Shown here: positions 46,364-58,299 of the stretch, piece after piece
Position numbering within the stretch: the first letter of the stretch is position 1
Layout: every line of letters starts with the position of its first letter
NCBI RefSeq assembly: GCF_020360975.1
Contig: NW_025408667.1
Location: forward strand, 7,192,001 to 7,256,000
Direction: 5' to 3'
Length of the DNA stretch: 64,000 nt
Source of the DNA: Hirsutella rhossiliensis
Lineage: Eukaryota; Ascomycota; Sordariomycetes; Hypocreales; Ophiocordycipitaceae
Position numbers and translations under genes: made by a program
The notes under the pieces: generated by a model
Database searches by the model: none
What the model was told of the DNA's origin: nothing
What the model saw: only the letters and a program-made list of their open reading frames with translations

Positions 46364-46549
46364 TATAAGAGTCTTTAACTATTATAGGTAATAGGCTTAA
46401 GCTATAGCCTAAGCTATATAGTTATATATAGAGGGCCGGATCCTATATATATAAGGGCGGGCTAGCCGCGTATAAAAGAGCTCTATATAACTTATTAATA
46501 TTATCCTATAAACGGCACCTATATATACGCCTCTACTTAATCTATAATA
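46364..46549 (+). repeat. 5' LTR of the gypsy element (186 bp)
   Basis: It starts TATAAGAGTCTTTAACTATT and ends at ...TATAATA. It matches the copies at 52,884 and 55,771 over exactly 186 bases, differing mostly by C/T and G/A changes. It contains a TATAAAAGAGC promoter-like box. Confidence 0.9.
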
Positions 46550-48659
46550 GTATAAGCTATTAACTAATAGATTTAATAGATATCTCTTAGGAAAAGGTGC
46601 CGCTTTCTTAAGGGAGTACCCTACTACCCCTTAAGCGGATAGGAAGTATTATAGCTATCCTAGAAGCGATTAAAAGCGCGATAGCTAGCGAGAAGAATAA
46701 GGTTCTCGCTATACTAAGGGAGCCGTCTATAAGACTAGCGTTAACCCCTACGACCTTAGTAATACTAGTTACGGCGGTAGTACTACTAATATAAAAGCTA
46801 CTTCCCTAGCTAACTTAAGATAGTAAGCTTAAGTCCTTTTACTTCTTCTTTAGCTAGCTATAGATAAAGTTTATAATAGACGAGAAATAGGGCCTAAATA
46901 GCTATTATAATATAGCGTAGTATTCGCTCCTCTATACGCTACTAGAGCCTTAAATATAGCGGATCTTTAGATTCTAGGATAAAGGCGGCCTTAAAGGTAA
47001 ACGCGACTTATAAGACTTCTTCTAATACCTTATATATACGTTTAGTAATATATAAGAGCGGGAGAAAGCATAGGATAGGCTATAGACCCTTAAGTAAAAG
47101 GATAGGTAGACCTTTAGCGAATTCCTCCTTAACTTTAAAGAGACGCTCTTATAAGCGGTAGGAACTATAGTATAAGAAAATAGCGCGAAGCTTATATAGT
47201 TATAGAACTTAATTACGCTAGCCCTATAAGAGCTACTTATCCTTATAATTATACTTACTAACTATAGCGAGTATATAAGCTAGTTAATAAAAGTAGTATA
47301 GGGCTATAAGTAAACGCTATGTTTTTAAAAGCTTTATAAGTATACGCTATATAGTGGTAATAAGATTACCGCCCTTTTATAAGAGGAATAGCTAACTATC
47401 GATACTAATAAAGATACCTTAATATCGGCTACTTATATAGACTAAGCTAAATATAGTAGGAAGTTATTATTAAATATCCCTTATATTATCCTACTCTTTA
47501 AGTAGTAAGTAAAGTAGGTAATAAGTAAGGAAATTAAGAAAAGGAAGGCTAATAGCCGCTACCTATATTATAGCGCGTCTATATACTTTATATTAAAATG
47601 CCCCTTCCTTTTAGCTAAGCGGCCTATAGTAGTTTAAGTAGCGAAGATAGAACTACTTCTTGCCTTAAACGATAAAAAGGACTCTGCTCCCTTAGGCCTA
47701 GAAGAAAAAAAGTAGCTCCAGAGTAAAGATAGGCTTTAGAGCCTTAATTACTAGTACTAGTAAAAGAGAAGGAGGAATTATCCGCCTATATAAAAGAGGA
47801 GCTTACTTTAATATAGGTTATAGTTAATAACTCCTTACCTATTACCGCCCTTATAGATAAGAGCTATTAGTACTACGCTATAGTTAACGAGGCGCTTATA
47901 TAAGAGATATAAGTACTAGTAAAAAAGATCGCCCTAAGGTAAGTAAAGGGCGCCTTAAGCGCGATAAAGGGTATAGTAATTAAGGGTATTATATAGCTAG
48001 CTATAGAGGTCGACGGTTACTATAAGCTTATCGTAGCTTATATAATCCCTTAACTAGAGTTTCCCTTAATCCTTAGGAAACCTTAGTTATTATATATAAA
48101 GTTATACTTAGTTTTATACTAAAAGAAGCTATAGTTTAAGCTTATATAATAGTAGGTCCGCTATAATAATAGTTCTATAGGCGTAAGACTAAGCGTATAA
48201 GCTTTATACTTAGTATAAGAAGTCCTTACCTTTATCTTTATAAGAACTATATAACGGTTAAAGTAAGAGGAAGGCTAGGTAGCGGCTAATATAGTAGTCT
48301 ATATAGTTAGCTTAGCGGATATCGATAAGGCCCTTTAAGTAAAGAAGCTAAAGTCGCCTTTTAAGCTATAGTAGTAGATACTAAAGCGCTTTTATAACCT
48401 CCTACTACTATTTAAGTCCTAGGAAGTAAATAAGCTTAACCTATATAAGCTAAGGGTAAACTATAAGATTATACTCTATACTAATAAGAAGGGGTAGGAA
48501 CTACTTATACTATTTAGACCGCTATATAGTATATTATATATAGAGCTATTAGTACTAAAGAAGATATTAAGGGACCTTTTAAATAAGGGTTTTATTTAAG
48601 TAAGTAGCTTTAAAGTAAGAGTACTAGTCCTATTTATATATAAACTAAGGGGCGGGATA

Positions 48660-49140
48660 TAGTTTTATTATAACTATAAGGCTCTAAACGTAATTATAAG
48701 GCTAGACCGCTACCTTTTACCCTTAATCTTAGATACGCTCTATAACCTTTTAAAGGTAAAGTAGTTTATAAAGCTAGATATAAAATAAGCGTTTTATAAA
48801 GTATAGATCTTAAAGGGTAATAAGTAAAAGATAGCGTTCTATATATACTATAGCTTATTTAAGTAACTTATAATATCCTTTAGCCTCTTAAGAGCGCTTA
48901 CTACCTTCTAACGTTATATTAATAATATACTTTAAGACTTCCTTAATAAGTTCGCTTTTATATATATTAATAATATCCTTATTTATATAAGCGGCTCTTA
49001 TAAGGACTATATATAGAAAGTATAAAGGGTCTTAAAGCGCCTTTAACTTTATAGGCTCTACCTTAACCTAAATAAGTATAAATTTAAGGTTAAGAGGGTT
49101 AAGTACCTAGGCTTTATTATTTATATAAGTATAGGTATAT
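48660..49140 (+). pseudogene. Reverse transcriptase relic of the full-length gypsy element
   Basis: With stops read through, the plus strand gives KLDIK*AFYK at 48,771-48,800, then SFSLLRALTTF*RYINNIL and IYINNILIYISG near 48,958-48,990. These correspond to the KLDIRQAFH, PFGL...TFQRYINDIL and YLDDILIYS motifs of gypsy RT. The catalytic YLDD has become YINN, and Gln codons have become stops. The enzyme is certainly inactive. Confidence 0.88.
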
Positions 49141-50499
49141 AGGTAGATCCTATAAAGATCTAAGCGATTTAGGACTAAGCTACCCTAACTATATAAATAA
49201 GTATATAAAGCTTCCTTAAGTTCGCGAACTATTATAAGATATTTATTAAGGGCTTCTCCTATATTATAATACTTTTAAATAAGATTACTAAGAAGTAAAC
49301 CGCCTTTTACTAAGGGCCTATATAAGAAGGAGCGTTCTATACGCTTAAGGACCTATTCTCTTAAGCCTTAGTACTACTTTAGTAGGACTTTAACTAGTCT
49401 ATATTAGTTAAAGTAAACTATAGCGGCTAAGTACTTAAAGGAACGCTTTCTTAGGAAGTAAACGGGCGGAAGTAACTAGTAGCGTTTTACTCTTATAAGC
49501 TAACCTTAGTAAAGCGGAATTATACTATTTATAATAAAGAGATACTAGTAATTATTAGCTACCTTAAGTAATAGTAAGTAAAGCTTTAGAGCTATAAGAG
49601 CTTTAAGGTTCTTATAGACTATAGGAACCTTAAGTACTTTATAACTCGCTAGTACTTCTTAGAGTAGTAAGCCCGCTAAGCGGAGTATCTTTTATACTTT
49701 AACTTCTTAATTAAGTACCGCCTTAAGCGGGACTTTATAGTCCTAAACGCGTTTTCTTAAAGGGATTAAGACTAGCTAATAAGAGTAGATATTAAGGCCT
49801 AGGATTTATAGCTTATCCTATAAGAAGTACTATAGACTTATATAAGAGCTTCCTTAGTAAAGGAAAACGTAATACTAGCGAATAAGCTTCCCCCTACGCC
49901 CTTACCTTAGTCTAGTAAGGAGGGATAGACCGGCCTAAGGGCGCGCGCGGCGAGAGTATTCTAAGATAAGGCCCTTTAACACTTATAGGATAAGATAGCG
50001 GCTCTAAACTATACCTACGAGGGTATACGCTGCGCCGTTAAGTTTAGCGCTTAATACTTAGATCTAAAGCTAAAGCTAAAGGTATAGGTAGCCGACTACT
50101 ATATCGACCTACGAGGGTATCTATATTAGCGGGGGAGACTATAAGTACTAAGCGTACTATATACTATAAAAGCTAAGGAGAAGGAGGGACTACTAGAGCT
50201 AGATAAATAAAACGAGCTTTAAAGGAGGCTAGTTTAACTTATCTATAACTCTAGTATTATAGGTTACCTAGGTAGATAGGGTATAGTAGTAGGCCTTATA
50301 AGGGACTTTTACTAGCCCTTCTTATAGTACTATATTTATTACTTCCTTTATAACTACGATATTTATAGCTATATAAAGATCTAAAAGGTATAGCTTAAGG
50401 GGCTACTAAAGTAGCTTTTAGTACTAAACTAGTTTTATATATATATATAAATAGACTTTATAATAGACCTCTTACTTATAAAGGGTAGTAACCGCTATA

Positions 50500-51100
50500 T
50501 ATAGGTAATTAAGGACTAACTTAGTAAATTAATAGTACTAAAGCTAATACTATTTATAAATATAGAAGCTTATATAAAGCGCTTCTTTTAGTACTAGGCC
50601 CGCTTATATAGCTAGCTAGCCTTTATTATAAGTAATAAAAGGTTAAACTAAACTAGCTACTTTTAATAGTACTTATACTAGCTACTTTAGATTATATAGC
50701 TACTTAGTATAGCTTAATACTTATAGACTAATAAGGGACTTAAGAGGGTTAACTAAAAAGTATAGGTATACTTATAAGTAGTTATAGCTTATAACTAAGT
50801 AGACTAAGACTACTAGCTCCTTACTACCTAGCTCGCGCTAAATAGTAAACTATAAACTTTTATTAAGATAGCCCCCTTCTTTATAATATATAGCTTTAAG
50901 CCGCCCTCCTTAATCTTATTTACTATAGATATAATAGTAGAGTAATATAATAGTATATTACTAAAGAGCCGCGCTTTTATATTTATATAAAAGCTATAAG
51001 AAACTATAGAATACTATTAATCTATAATAGCCGCTATAATATAGGATTAAAAGTAGTATACTAATAAGACTAAGGCGCTAGTAAATAAGTTTATAGTAAG
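50500..51100 (+). pseudogene. Integrase relic of the full-length gypsy element
   Basis: At 50,628-50,790 the plus strand reads SNKRLN*TSYF**YLY and then LSIA*YL*TNKGLKRVN. This matches the gypsy integrase core SDRGxQFTSxFW and LSTAYHPQTDGQxERVN, with stops at former Gln, Trp and His/Pro-adjacent sites. The active-site Asp is now Asn. Confidence 0.82.
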
Positions 51101-51685
51101 AGATAAAGTATAGCTCGACCTTTATAACTATAAGTTAGCGTAACTAAAGAAGAAGCTAAACTAGCTATATATAAAGTTTATAGTATAAAGGGTCGTTAGC
51201 TTATAAGTAGTTAAGCTTAATAGTCTCTTAACGGGGGTCTATAATAAGGTTAACGTTAATCTCCTTTACTAAGCCTCCTCTAACTTATTACCTAGATAAG
51301 AAGTAGCGGACGCTTAACCGCTTATATTTAAGGTAAAGGGGGATAATAAATTTAAGGTTAAAGAGATATAGGCTATACGCTAAAAGAAGGTAGGCTAAGA
51401 GAAACGCTAGGAGGTTCTTATTAAGTAGCGCGGGTACCTTAACCTTATATAAGAACCTATATATAAGTTTATAGGAGCTATAGCCCTTAATAAGTTCGAG
51501 GCCTTATATAAACTAATAAATAAGAATAATAGACTAATAGACTACTAGTAGCGGCCTAAGCTAGGACTATAAAGTAAGTAAAGTAAAGAGGGTAGTTATA
51601 GTAATATAGGTAATATAAGTATAATAGTATAAACGGAGATAAAAATAGCGTTTATTATAAGGTAGAGCCCTTAAACTACCTAAGC

Positions 51686-52440
51686 TTATTCCTTATTATT
51701 ATCGTTACCCTTATTATTATCTTTATTATTATTATCCTTATTAGCCTCCTTTTTCTTATTAGCGGTAGCGGCGGTCTCTAAGGCACTAAGGCGGCCCTTT
51801 AAGCCTATAAGCTAGTTAGCGGCGGCGGCGGCTCTAAGGGTAAAGGGGCGGCGGCTAGTAGCGGTAGTAAGGGTAGCGGCGGTAGTAAAGGTAGGCACGG
51901 CTAGCGCGCGCGTACTAATAATAGCTACCGCCGCGGCGGCGCCTAGCTTAGTTAAAGTAGTCGAGCTCCTATAATATATAATATATATAAGGGGCTAAGC
52001 GGGCGGCGCCGGCCTATACTTAGCGCTTATACTATAGGAGGTTAGCGGATAACGTTTATTACGCTTACTTAATTATAGACTTATAGGAGTAATAGAAATA
52101 GAGGCGGGGGCTAAGGGGCCGGGCGTTATAGGTAGCGGCGGGGACGGCGTCGTTACCTTAAGGGGCGATATAAGGGCGAATAGCGTAGTAGAGGCGGCGG
52201 CGGCGGCGGTAAGAGCGGTAGTAGCGGCGGAGTTATCGTTAGCCGCGGCTAGTATAGCGTTAATAAACGACTTTATATACTCTAAGAAAGAGGAAGTAAA
52301 AGAGGGAGAGGTAGATATATCTATCGCGGAAGTTAGTATAATAGAATATAGCCTCCCGCTTAATAGGGCGCGGAACTTATTAGTTAAAGTTATTATTATT
52401 ATTAGGGCTATTATTACTACTATTACTACTACTATAAGTA
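51686..52440 (-). pseudogene. Antisense accessory reading frame inside the gypsy element
   Basis: On the minus strand, opposite to pol, a frame of about 250 codons ends with TAA at 51,686-51,688 and has only three internal stops (two TAG, one TAA). Each lies where a Gln codon changed by RIP would give a stop. The deduced protein is rich in Ala, Thr, Pro and Ser (for example ISPLKVTTPSPPLPITPG), and ends with a coiled-coil-like segment (LIGLKGRLSALETAATANKK) and an Asn/Asp/Lys tail. The GC-rich codons (GCC repeats) have survived better than the rest of the element. The function is unknown. The start codon was not found. The openness and the Gln-to-stop pattern argue that it was once a real protein. 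Confidence 0.55.
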
Positions 52441-52883
52441 TATATTAATAGAGCGGCCTATATAACTAAGAATAGACTAACGCCTTAAGTAAAGTAGAAC
52501 TTACTTATTAATACTATTACTATAGTTAAAGAAAGGAGAGAAAGAAAGGAAAAAGGAAGAGAGGGATACCGCCTTATATACCCCTTAGTAAAAGATACTA
52601 CCTAAGGTAAAGGGGACGGGTAACCTAAGGCTTACGTAGGTCTAGACTAGCCGCTAGCTACCTAAGGGCGTATATAATAGGTTACGCCCTTATTTAAACG
52701 GCTAGCTAGCTAATAAGTATAGAGCTAGGTTCTAGCTACCTAGGCTAATAGGTATAAGGATAATAAGGCTAGTAGGGCTAGCTTAATTAACGGGAAAGGG
52801 TAAGAAAGAGCTAGTAAGATAGGCCTAATTATATAAGAGCTATTAATAAGGTAGCTCTACGCCGCGCTTAAAAGAAGGTATTA

Positions 52884-53069
52884 TATAAGAGTCTTTAACT
52901 ATTATAGGTAATAGGCTTAGGCTATAGCTTAAGCTATATAGTTATATATAAAGGGCTAGATCCTATATATATAAGGGCGGGCTAGCTATATATAAAAGAG
53001 CTTTATATAGCTTATTAATATTATCTTATAAATAGTACCTATATATATACCTTTACTTACTTTATAATA
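52884..53069 (+). repeat. 3' LTR of the gypsy element (186 bp)
   Basis: Same 186 bases as the 5' LTR with further C-to-T and G-to-A changes (for example GGGCCGGATC is now GGGCTAGATC). Five bases outside each LTR, CCTAG before the left and CTTAA after the right, differ only by transitions and may be the altered target-site duplication. Confidence 0.88.
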
Positions 53070-53299
53070 CTTAAGAGCCTTTTTTACTAAGAACTTACTA
53101 GCTTTTTTATAGCTAGCTAAGTAAAAAGAAATCCTTAAGGAAGCTAACTAATACTTCCTTATAAAAGCTCTTTTTAGTTTAATAAGTAAGTCGTACCCTT
53201 ATAGATATTAGCCTATTAAGGGGGGGGGATAAGACCCTTAGTACTCCCCTTCTAACTTACTTTTAAGTATACTTAAAGGCATTATAAAGACCTTAATTA

Positions 53300-55770
53300 T
53301 CTAATTAAGTATCTTCCTTAATTATAGTTAATTTAAATTTTTATTTTTCCCTTTTAAAGTAAAGGCCGCTAGTTACGCGACTTTAGTAAAGATAAAAAGG
53401 TATAGAGTAAAGAAATCTCTAAGACTTATATCTATAACCTAAGGCCCTTAGAGCTATATATAGGACCGATAATTAAATAATTATATAGTTAATTACTTTA
53501 TTAATCCTTAGCTATATACTATACGTACTTTAGGTATATACCCTTATCCCTATTAAAACTAGTTTCTAGGGCGTAAACTTATTATTCCGTTTTATTTATA
53601 TAGCGACGAGTAGCTTTATAAAGCTAAGAATACTTAGAGGACGACGGTATTATTTAGAAAAAATAAAATCTAGGGATTTAATAATTAAAGTAGTAACTAC
53701 CTTAATAGCTAAAGTTAAGGACTTAATAAAGCGATAGACTTACTAGGAAATAAATAATTAGATAATACCTTCGCTAGTAGTAAAGGAAAAGTAATAAGCT
53801 AATACTAAAAAACCCTAAGCTTTTATTATTAGCCCTACGACCCTTAATACTAGCGACTTAGTTAAGAAACTACGATCCTTATATAATACTTTAAAAGATA
53901 TAAATAACAATAATAGTATAATCTAGACTGTTCTAAAACCCTACTAAGACCTCTTACTTATATATATACTAATAATACTAATATAAGTACTAATAAAAGA
54001 TACTTTAATAACCTTAACCTTAGCTCTCCTTTATATAGTAGCTTATAGAGAACGCCTACCTCCTACTAATAAATAAGAAAGTAAGTAATAAGATAGTTAT
54101 AATATAATATCCTTTAACTCCGAAAACTCTAACTTTAAATTTCGTAACCTTATAATCTATAAGTATACTATATCTAGAAACGCTAGCCGTTAAAAGGGAT
54201 TATTTAATCCTACTACTAGTAATATAAAGAAAATTAAGGTAGATATTAATAAGATTGCTAATAGACTTAGAGATATACTTACTAAAAGCTAAGATAACCT
54301 TATAGGAAGACTCTACTAACTATAACTCCTACTTATTAGTAAATTTAACGGTAAAAATATAACTAAATTCTTTAAGAAGTTCGAATAAGAGATATACGTT
54401 AACTATATCTATAATAAGGATAAAATAAACTAGCTCGAAGTTTATATCTCCTTTATATAAGCCCCTACTATTAAAATTCTTATAGATAGACTTACCTAAG
54501 AAGAAGTAAAGAAGAGACTCCTTTAATACTACTATATATATAATATTAAATAACTAGAAACTACTAACGACCGCTTAGACTATTATAATACTAAAAAGCC
54601 TAAGACTATTATAGAAGTTATAGAATAGCTTAGTCTTTACTTATACCTATAGTATAAAGTATAACCTAATAGCTAGGAAGAATCTATAGTTTAGTTATAC
54701 TTTATCTACTATATAATACTAAAGGAGCTTATTATTAATATTATAGAGAGAAATAAGAAGATATTTAAAGTTATCTTAAAACTCCTATATAAAAGCCTTA
54801 TCTATATAATTAATAACTACTTAGTACCTCGCTAAGACGTTAAGCGACGAGATATAGTATCTAAAGTCTATAATTAAAAGCTTAAGAACTTAAAGAAAGA
54901 CTAGCTCTTTAAGGAAATTAATAAAGTAATAAAGGAAGCTAAATCTAATAAGGGTAAAGAAAAACTTCCTAAAAAGCTAAAGAAAATAAATAAGAAACTT
55001 AAATAGCCCGTAAAGGAGATCTTAGACCTAATAAAAGCCTTTAAAGATATAAAGATTAACCTTACTTACTAGTAAGAGTAGATATTTAACTAGCTTAATA
55101 GGGAATAGAAACGTATTAGTAGTAAAAGCTACTCTTTAAGTTATAGATAAGAAGGTAGCGTAAATACTATCGGATTTTACTACCTATCTAATTAATATAT
55201 ATAGTTTTAGGTTAATACTTTTAACCGGCCTAAGAGATACTTTTATTATAGTAAAAAAGGATACTACCTTAATAAGTATAAGGTATACTCTTAGGACTAT
55301 AAGATTAGATTTATAATATATAAAGTAGTAAATAGGACTCTTTACCTTAAAAGAAAAGATAATAAAAGTATAATTCCCTTAATACTTACTAATAGGTTTT
55401 CTTAAATAGGTCTAAAGGTATATAAGTAAAAGCGGAATTTTAGGAAATTAAGAAATTACGTAAGACTACGTAATAGAGGGGAAGAAGGAGTATAAGGTAG
55501 GATTTTCAACGGAATTTATTAGTAGTATATTAGTATATAAAAGAGGTATTAAAGTTAATAATTCTTAATCTATCTACTAGCGGACATACTATCTTATATA
55601 GATAATTATAGCTAAACGGAAGAACCTTTTAGGACTAGATTTAGGCTACTATATAGCCCTAAGACTAGGGAATTCTATAATATCTCGAGTAAATCTAAAA
55701 GTATCTTAGTTTTATTAATATTTATATTTAAAGGAGGTTAGTCGTACTAGTATTCTTAAGAGGTCTTAGC
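53300..55770 (+). mobile_element. Relic of a second LTR retroelement with gag and zinc knuckle
   Basis: The plus strand shows a gag-like segment at about 54,341-54,480 (FNGKNITKFFKKFE, like FDGxNITxFLxxFE of fungal gag) and a zinc knuckle at 55,234-55,281 reading RYFYYSKKGYYLNKYK. Restoring only RIP-type changes turns the Tyr residues into the C-x2-C-x4-H-x4-C pattern. No reverse transcriptase was recognised. The relic is cut at 55,771 by the third copy of the 186-base LTR. Its left limit is uncertain. Confidence 0.65.
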
Positions 55771-57072
55771 TATAAGAGTCTTTAACTATTATAGGTAATA
55801 GGCTTAGGCCGCGGCCTAAGCCGTATAGTTACGTATAGAGGGCCGGATCCTATAAGTATAGGGGCAAGCTAGCCGCGTATAAAAGAGCTCTATATAGCTT
55901 ACTAATATTATCCTATAGATAGTACCTACGTATACGCCTCTGCCTACTCCGTAATAGTATAAGCTATTAACTAATAAATCTAATAGATATCTCCCTAGAA
56001 AGGGTGCCGCTTCCTTAAGGGAGTACCCCGCTACCCCTTAAGCGGATAGGAAGTATTATAGCTATCCTAGAAGCGATTAAAAGCGCGACGGCTAGCGAGA
56101 AGAATAAGGTTCTCGCTATACTAAGGGAGCCGTCTATAAGACTAGCGTTAACCCCTATAACCTTAGTAATACTAGTTATAGCGGCGGTACTACCGATATA
56201 GAAGCCGCTTCCTTAGCCGACTTAAGACGGTAAGCCTAAGTCCTTCTACTTCTTCCTTAGCTAGCTATAGATAAAGTTTATAATAAATAAGAAATAGGGC
56301 CTAAACGGCTATTATAATATAGCGTAGTATTTGCTCCTTTATACGCTACCGGAGCCTTAGATATAGCGGATCTTTAAATTCTAAGATAAGGGTAGCCCTA
56401 GAGGTAGACGCGACCTATAGGACTTCTTCTAACACCTTATATATACGTTCGGCAACGTATAAGAGCGGGAGAAGGCATAGGATAGGCTATAGACCCTTAA
56501 GTAGAGGGATAGGTAGACCTTTAGCGAATTCCTCCTTAACTTTAAAGAGACGCTCTTACGAGTAGCGGGAACTATAGTATAAGAAGATAGCGCGAAGCTT
56601 ATATAGTTATAGAACTTAATTACGCTGGCCCTATAAGAGCTACTTATCCCTATAATTATACCTACTAACTATAGCGAGTATATAAGCTAGTTAATAAAGG
56701 TAGTATAGGGCTATAAGTAGACGCTGCGTTTTTAAAAGCTTTATAAGCGTACGCTATATAGCGGTAATAGGATTACTACCCCTTTATAAGAGGAATAGCT
56801 AACTATTAATACTAATAGAGATACCTTAATATCGGCTACTTATATAGACCGAGCTAAACGTAGTAGGAAGTTATCTTTAAATATCCCTTATACTATCTCG
56901 CTCTTTAAGTAGTAGGCGAAGTAGGTAACGAGCGAGGAAATCGGGAAAAGGAAGGCTAACGGCCGCTACTTACGTTATAGCGCGTTTATATACTTTATAT
57001 TAAAATGCCCCTTCCTTTTAGCTAAGCAGCCTATAGTAGTTTAAGTAGTAAAGATAGAACCGCTCCTTTATA
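55771..57072 (+). mobile_element. Truncated third copy of the gypsy element (LTR plus gag)
   Basis: This copy repeats 46,364 to about 47,665: the 186-base LTR (55,771-55,956), then the gag region, and breaks off near 57,072, where the sequence becomes unrelated. It keeps more G and C than the full-length copy (for example GGCCGCGGCCTAAGCCGTATAG against AAGCTATAGCCTAAGCTATATAG in the 5' LTR, each part shown here in short form). It has therefore had fewer RIP rounds or is younger. Confidence 0.85.
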
Positions 57073-57619
57073 ACGACCGGTATTATTCTTAAGGGATAAA
57101 CCTACTAAAGGGTTTATATTAGTAGATATAATAGGGCGTGGTCTAAGCAATAATAAGTATATTACGTTAGTAATAAGTCGGAGGTCGTAGACCGTAAACT
57201 ATAACTAAGTAATTAGAATTAAAGATAGAATCGTAATAAAGATCTATATTAAAAGCTAGAGAGCTATTTATTTAAAGGAGTAAAAGTAGGTAGCTATATA
57301 TACCTATAGAGACTATTATTAGATTACGGTCCTAGCTATAATCCCCTTTATAGCTTACTATAGCTTACTTATAAGCTATACTCCTAAGTAGTAATCTATT
57401 TATATAAGGCTTACTTAGCTTACGTACGCTCTAGGTAAGCTAAGCTTAAGTAACTTCTTGTCCCGACTATTATTCTAAGCCGCTTTATTACGTAAACGTA
57501 GCTAGCTCTCCTATAGCCCGCTAACTATAGTCGTAATATAATATCCCCCCTCTTTTTAGTCTTATCCGTAAGACCTACTACTACCTTAGCCGCCGTATAT
57601 AAATATACCCTTATCGCGC

Positions 57620-58260
57620 GTATATATATTCCCCGTTCGTTCTTTCTATCCCTTAAGATATACTACTAATAGTATATTTAGTCGCGTATTAAAGGATCGT
57701 TCTCGTAAGACCCTTAAGCGTATTCGTTTAGCTAAGTCTATTAATCGTCTTAGTTTCGACGTTATACTATATTCTTTTTATTCGTCGCGTAGTTTCCGCT
57801 ATAAAATACTAGAGAAATCTTCTAAGTATACTAAATATATACGGCGGGGTCGTTCCTACGATATATTAGGCATAGCGATTAGCTCCTATAGGTAACTTCG
57901 TTATCCTACCTATTATTTATAGCTAACGTATATCCTAGTATCCCGAATAAATCTAAAGTCCGATCGATTAAATAAAGAAGAAGAAATTACTAAGGAGCGA
58001 ATATTAAAAGCTTAAGCCGACCTAAACGAAGCCTTAGCTTATTTAGCGCGGCTTTACCGTTAAAAGCGCTAGCTAAAGATAAAGGGTACTAAGATAGTCC
58101 GTCGGGGCCTTTATTCCTTAGATAACCTTAACGAGGCTAAGCGCTAAGAATTTAAAGCGGTAGTCGATATTTAGTCTATAGGTAGATTTAATATAATTAA
58201 TTAAAATGCTATTAGTTCGTTAGGTAATTTTATAATACCTAAGGTAGATTTTACTAGTAG
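57620..58260 (+). pseudogene. Relic of a coiled-coil protein frame, antisense to the minus-strand gypsy pol
   Basis: On the plus strand, with stops read through, the sequence gives RYKILEKSSKYTKYIRRGRSYDI near 57,800-57,865 and ERILKA*ADLNEALAYLARL then IVRRGLYSLDNLNEAKR near 57,995-58,145. Stops fall at former Gln codons. It resembles the Gln/Arg/Leu-rich coiled-coil proteins of unknown function (ALARLxRLRxQK...RGLxSLDEL) that are common beside fungal retroelements; this likeness is from memory, not a search. It lies past the integrase of the minus-strand gypsy element and runs antisense to it. Confidence 0.6.
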
Positions 58261-58299
58261 AACTATCGAAGTAGAGAACTATAGTAGGTTAAGTACTTA

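Larger units (their letters stand above)
46364..53069 (+). mobile_element. Full-length Ty3/gypsy LTR retrotransposon, RIP-inactivated
   Basis: Two 186-base LTRs (46,364-46,549 and 52,884-53,069) flank a 6.3-kb interior. The LTR ends read TA...TA, as expected if TG...CA had been changed by RIP. Order on the plus strand: gag-like region from 46,600; aspartic protease relic about 47,823-48,100 (ITALIDKS, formerly ALIDSG); reverse transcriptase about 48,660-49,140; RNase H about 49,455-49,600 (NYTIYNKEILVII); integrase about 50,500-51,100. RT before integrase defines the Ty3/gypsy type. A separate antisense frame follows the integrase (51,686-52,440). Bases next to the left LTR, TAGTATAAG, look like a RIP-changed primer-binding site (TGGTATCAG). 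Confidence 0.88.

Noticed and set aside
51770..52250. GGC-rich stretch as a CpG island or host gene fragment captured by the retroelement
   Set aside because: It is explained by Ala (GCC) codons of the antisense frame. No host-gene similarity was recognised.
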